A stretch of DNA of 7,437 bases. It comes from Syntrophomonadaceae bacterium. Its GTDB lineage: Bacteria; Bacillota; Dethiobacteria; DTU022. The DNA is taken from contig SLQM01000014.1 in the NCBI GenBank assembly GCA_007131435.1, forward strand, positions 1 to 7,437. Direction: 5' to 3'. Under the pieces are notes generated by a model that was not told the origin of the DNA, did no database searches, and was given only the letters and a program-made list of their open reading frames with translations. Both the position numbers and the translations under genes were made by a program. This document shows, in pieces, positions 5,128 through 7,437 of the stretch. Positions within the stretch are counted from its first letter, which is position 1. Each line of letters opens with the position of its first letter.

Positions 5128-7437
5128 TTGGGAAGAAGACGTAAAAAAGGCTTAAATAAAGAGATGCGTTACCAGGTTAAAGGCATACTGCTGCTCACAC
5201 TGGCCCTTTTTTGCTTTGTTGGGTTGTTTTATACAGAGCAGACTGGCGGGGCAGGCCACCTGGTCAACCGGTTTTTGCGCATGCTGGCCGGGAATGCAGC
5301 AGTGGTAATACCTTTAATAATTAGCTTTTACGGATTTCGCATGATTATACCAAGTAAAAAATCAGTTGTAACAAGCCGTTTAGCAGGATCGCTTCTTGTA
5401 TTGTTGACGCTGATTACCTGGATGCATTTAACTATATTAACTACCCTTATTTCCCTTAGCCCTTCTGAATCAGTATTTAGAGAAAGCATCGCCCTGGGTT
5501 TAAATTTAGAAGGTGGTGGCTTAATAGGCGCCCTGATTGCAGCATCGTTTATTTATATTCTTGGGCCGATAGGAAGTAGAATTATCCTGATTGCCTTTTT
5601 TATCATTTCAGCAGTTTTAATCCTGAATATTTCCCTTAAAAGTTATTATAAATTACTTGTAAATGCCTCAAAGCAAATCATGATATTATTCAGCAGCTTT
5701 TTTAGCGGTATGTTGAATGTATTTAAAAAAACATATATGTTCTTTTATGAAGGTATCGGAAATATGCAGGAAAAGAAAAGATTGCGGTTAGAGGTTGAAA
5801 AACTGGGTTTTGAAGAAGAAGAAATTGATACAAAAGCTGACCTCGATGAACTTAATTATACTGAAGGAAATGAAGATGAATCACCTGAACTGGAAAGTTT
5901 TCATACCAGCAGCAAAGATTACAGCAAAGAGAGTGCTGTTATTGTTACAGACCCTGAAAGCAATAAAACAGGGGGTAGTGAACGGAAAATGATGGAACAG
6001 GAGAGCATGACTTTTAGCGAAGATTACCTGTTCCCATCACTGGATTTACTATCACTGCCACAAAAGGAGTTGGAAGGCCAACATCATAAAAGTACTAAGG
6101 AAAGGGCAAAATTACTTGAAACCACATTATTAAGTTTCGGGGTTAGGGCAAAAGTAATTCATGTTCAGTCAGGACCAACAGTTACGAGGTTTGAAGTTCA
6201 ACCTGAAGCAGGTGTGAAAGTTAGTAAAATCATATCTCTTTCAGATGATCTTGCTCTCAACCTGGCAGCTCCACTGGTCAGAATCGAAGCTCCTATTCCT
6301 GGCAAAGCGGCTCTGGGCATAGAAGTGCCAAACAAGGTTATAGATCTCGTTAAGCTGCGTGAGGTGATTGAAGAAACAGCCTACAGCAGCAGCTCTTCGG
6401 TTCTGACAATAGGTTTGGGTAAGGATATTACCGGCGACCCTGTTATAGCTGACCTTTCAAAAATGCCACACCTTTTAATAGCTGGTTCTACCGGTGCAGG
6501 AAAAAGTGTTTGTCTTAATACAATAATAACAAGTATTTTGTATAAGGCTGGGCCGGAAAAAGTTAGATTTTTAATGGTCGATCCAAAAGTAGTGGAGTTG
6601 AGTGTGTATAATGGTATCCCGCATCTCCTGATGCCGGTGCTTACAGATCCCCGAAAAGCAGCGCTGGCACTAAGGAATATGGTTCGTGAAATGGGCCGCC
6701 GTTACGATTTATTTGCTGAATTGGAAGTGCGTGATATATCTACCTATAACGAAAAGGCCCAGGAAAACAGTGAATTGGAAAAACTTCCTTTCATAGTTGT
6801 TTTAATTGACGAGTTAGCTGATTTAATGCTTGTATCGCCTGGGGAGGTAGAAGACTCAATTGCCCGGTTAGCTCAAATGTCGCGAGCCGCTGGAATTCAT
6901 CTTGTGGTAGCGACACAGCGACCGTCTGTTGATGTGTTAACTGGAATTATTAAGGCAAATATTACCTCAAGAGTTGCATTTACTGTTTCTTCGCAGTTTG
7001 ATTCCAGGACAATTCTCGACATGTCCGGTGCAGAAAAACTGCTTGGGAGAGGCGATATGCTTTTTTACCCTGTTGGCGCAGTAAAGCCATTCAGGGTTCA
7101 AGGTGCATATATAAGCGAAATTGAAGTTAAGAAAATAACCGATTTCATTAAATCACAGGGACAGGTAGAGTATGAACTAACAAATGCATTCTTGGAGAGT
7201 AACGATGAAAAAGAAGAGGAAGAGACTGATGCTCTTTTTGCCGAAGCTGTTGACCTGGTCGTACGAACCGGGCAGGCGTCTATTTCTCTTTTACAAAGGC
7301 GCTTTAGAATCGGTTATACAAGAGCTGCAAGGCTCATTGATGATCTTGAAAGACGTGGTATTGTCGGACAATTCGAAGGCAGTAAACACAGGGAAGTGCT
7401 TGTAACTCAAAAAAAAAAAAAAAAAATATGTGGAGAA
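5128..7437 (+). CDS. ftsK: DNA translocase FtsK/SpoIIIE, 3' end beyond window
   Basis: This membrane-anchored hexameric ATPase pumps chromosomal DNA through the division or sporulation septum. The frame is open from TTG 5128 to the last base (770 residues, no stop), close to the 787 of B. subtilis SpoIIIE, so only a few residues should be missing. A basic N-terminus (GRRRKKG) precedes four or five membrane segments (about 17-35, 56-74, 84-110, 129-148, 151-170). An acidic, low-complexity linker follows (about 205-320). The alpha domain includes GPTVTRFEVQP (349-359). The RecA-like motor has Walker A GSTGAGKS (453-460), DPKVVELSVYNGIPHLL (485-501), Walker B FIVVLIDELADLM (555-567) and ATQRPSVDVLTGIIKA (595-610). 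The gamma winged helix that reads polarity sequences is at about 700-758 (GQASISLLQRRFRIGYTRAA). TTG 5128 is supported by GGTGATC; ATG 5164 is the alternative. FtsK versus SpoIIIE cannot be settled by eye. An A18 tract lies inside its final codons. Confidence 0.95.
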   Translation, partial: MGRRRKKGLNKEMRYQVKGILLLTLALFCFVGLFYTEQTGGAGHLVNRFLRMLAGNAAVVIPLIISFYGFRMIIPSKKSVVTSRLAGSLLVLLTLITWMHLTILTTLISLSPSESVFRESIALGLNLEGGGLIGALIAASFIYILGPIGSRIILIAFFIISAVLILNISLKSYYKLLVNASKQIMILFSSFFSGMLNVFKKTYMFFYEGIGNMQEKKRLRLEVEKLGFEEEEIDTKADLDELNYTEGNEDESPELESFHTSSKDYSKESAVIVTDPESNKTGGSERKMMEQESMTFSEDYLFPSLDLLSLPQKELEGQHHKSTKERAKLLETTLLSFGVRAKVIHVQSGPTVTRFEVQPEAGVKVSKIISLSDDLALNLAAPLVRIEAPIPGKAALGIEVPNKVIDLVKLREVIEETAYSSSSSVLTIGLGKDITGDPVIADLSKMPHLLIAGSTGAGKSVCLNTIITSILYKAGPEKVRFLMVDPKVVELSVYNGIPHLLMPVLTDPRKAALALRNMVREMGRRYDLFAELEVRDISTYNEKAQENSELEKLPFIVVLIDELADLMLVSPGEVEDSIARLAQMSRAAGIHLVVATQRPSVDVLTGIIKANITSRVAFTVSSQFDSRTILDMSGAEKLLGRGDMLFYPVGAVKPFRVQGAYISEIEVKKITDFIKSQGQVEYELTNAFLESNDEKEEEETDALFAEAVDLVVRTGQASISLLQRRFRIGYTRAARLIDDLERRGIVGQFEGSKHREVLVTQKKKKKICGE
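7409..7426. repeat. Homopolymer run of 18 A within the end of ftsK
   Basis: CAA is followed by 16 further A, giving 18 consecutive A. In the ftsK frame it reads Gln-Lys5, directly after REVLV, the end of the conserved gamma domain, and continues Ile-Cys-Gly-Glu to the window edge. No stop appears in any of the three forward frames between the run and the window end. The tract is prone to polymerase slippage and to sequencing length errors. Confidence 0.95.

Noticed and set aside
5795..7405. Short plus-strand frames at 5795-5992 and 7184-7405
   Set aside because: They are out-of-frame readings of ftsK, whose frame is open from 5128 to 7437 and carries all expected translocase motifs.

Overview
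The window looks like a chromosomal housekeeping segment from a low-to-moderate GC (about 40% by eye) Gram-positive bacterium, most likely a Clostridia-type Firmicute. The support is the combination of PNPase, RNase J and a SpoIIIE/FtsK translocase on one strand. In Bacillus subtilis, pnpA, rnjB and spoIIIE lie in the same order in one region. Shine-Dalgarno sequences are strong, GTG and TTG starts are frequent, and one promoter carries a Gram-positive-style LexA-like box. I cannot name the genus.

Layout, all on the + strand. 1-1740: pnp, lacking its 5' end (roughly 130 residues), with catalytic RNase PH-like domain 2, KH and S1 domains intact. 1804-2256: dut, a complete trimeric dUTPase. 2269-3957: rnj, a complete RNase J, 12 bp behind dut. 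3958-4179: AT-rich spacer with a GC palindrome, a candidate promoter and an inverted repeat. 4180-5061: a complete diacylglycerol/lipid kinase-family gene. 5062-5127: short spacer with a near-consensus sigma-A promoter whose -35/-10 spacer contains a LexA-like palindrome. 5128-7437: an ftsK/spoIIIE gene read from its start through the gamma domain and still open at the window end, where it contains a run of 18 A.

Pnp, dut and rnj look like one transcription unit. PNPase (3'-5' exonuclease) and RNase J (5'-3' exo/endonuclease) are partners in RNA decay, and dut adds dUTP sanitation. The lipid kinase and the DNA translocase each have their own candidate promoter. Compared with B. subtilis, the block of sporulation and lysine-pathway genes between pnp and rnjB is absent here, and a lipid kinase occupies the rnj-ftsK interval.

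I found no mobile element, CRISPR array, tRNA or rRNA, and no convincing unknown multi-gene system. The observations most worth checking are the possible SOS control of ftsK and the A18 tract inside the end of its coding sequence.
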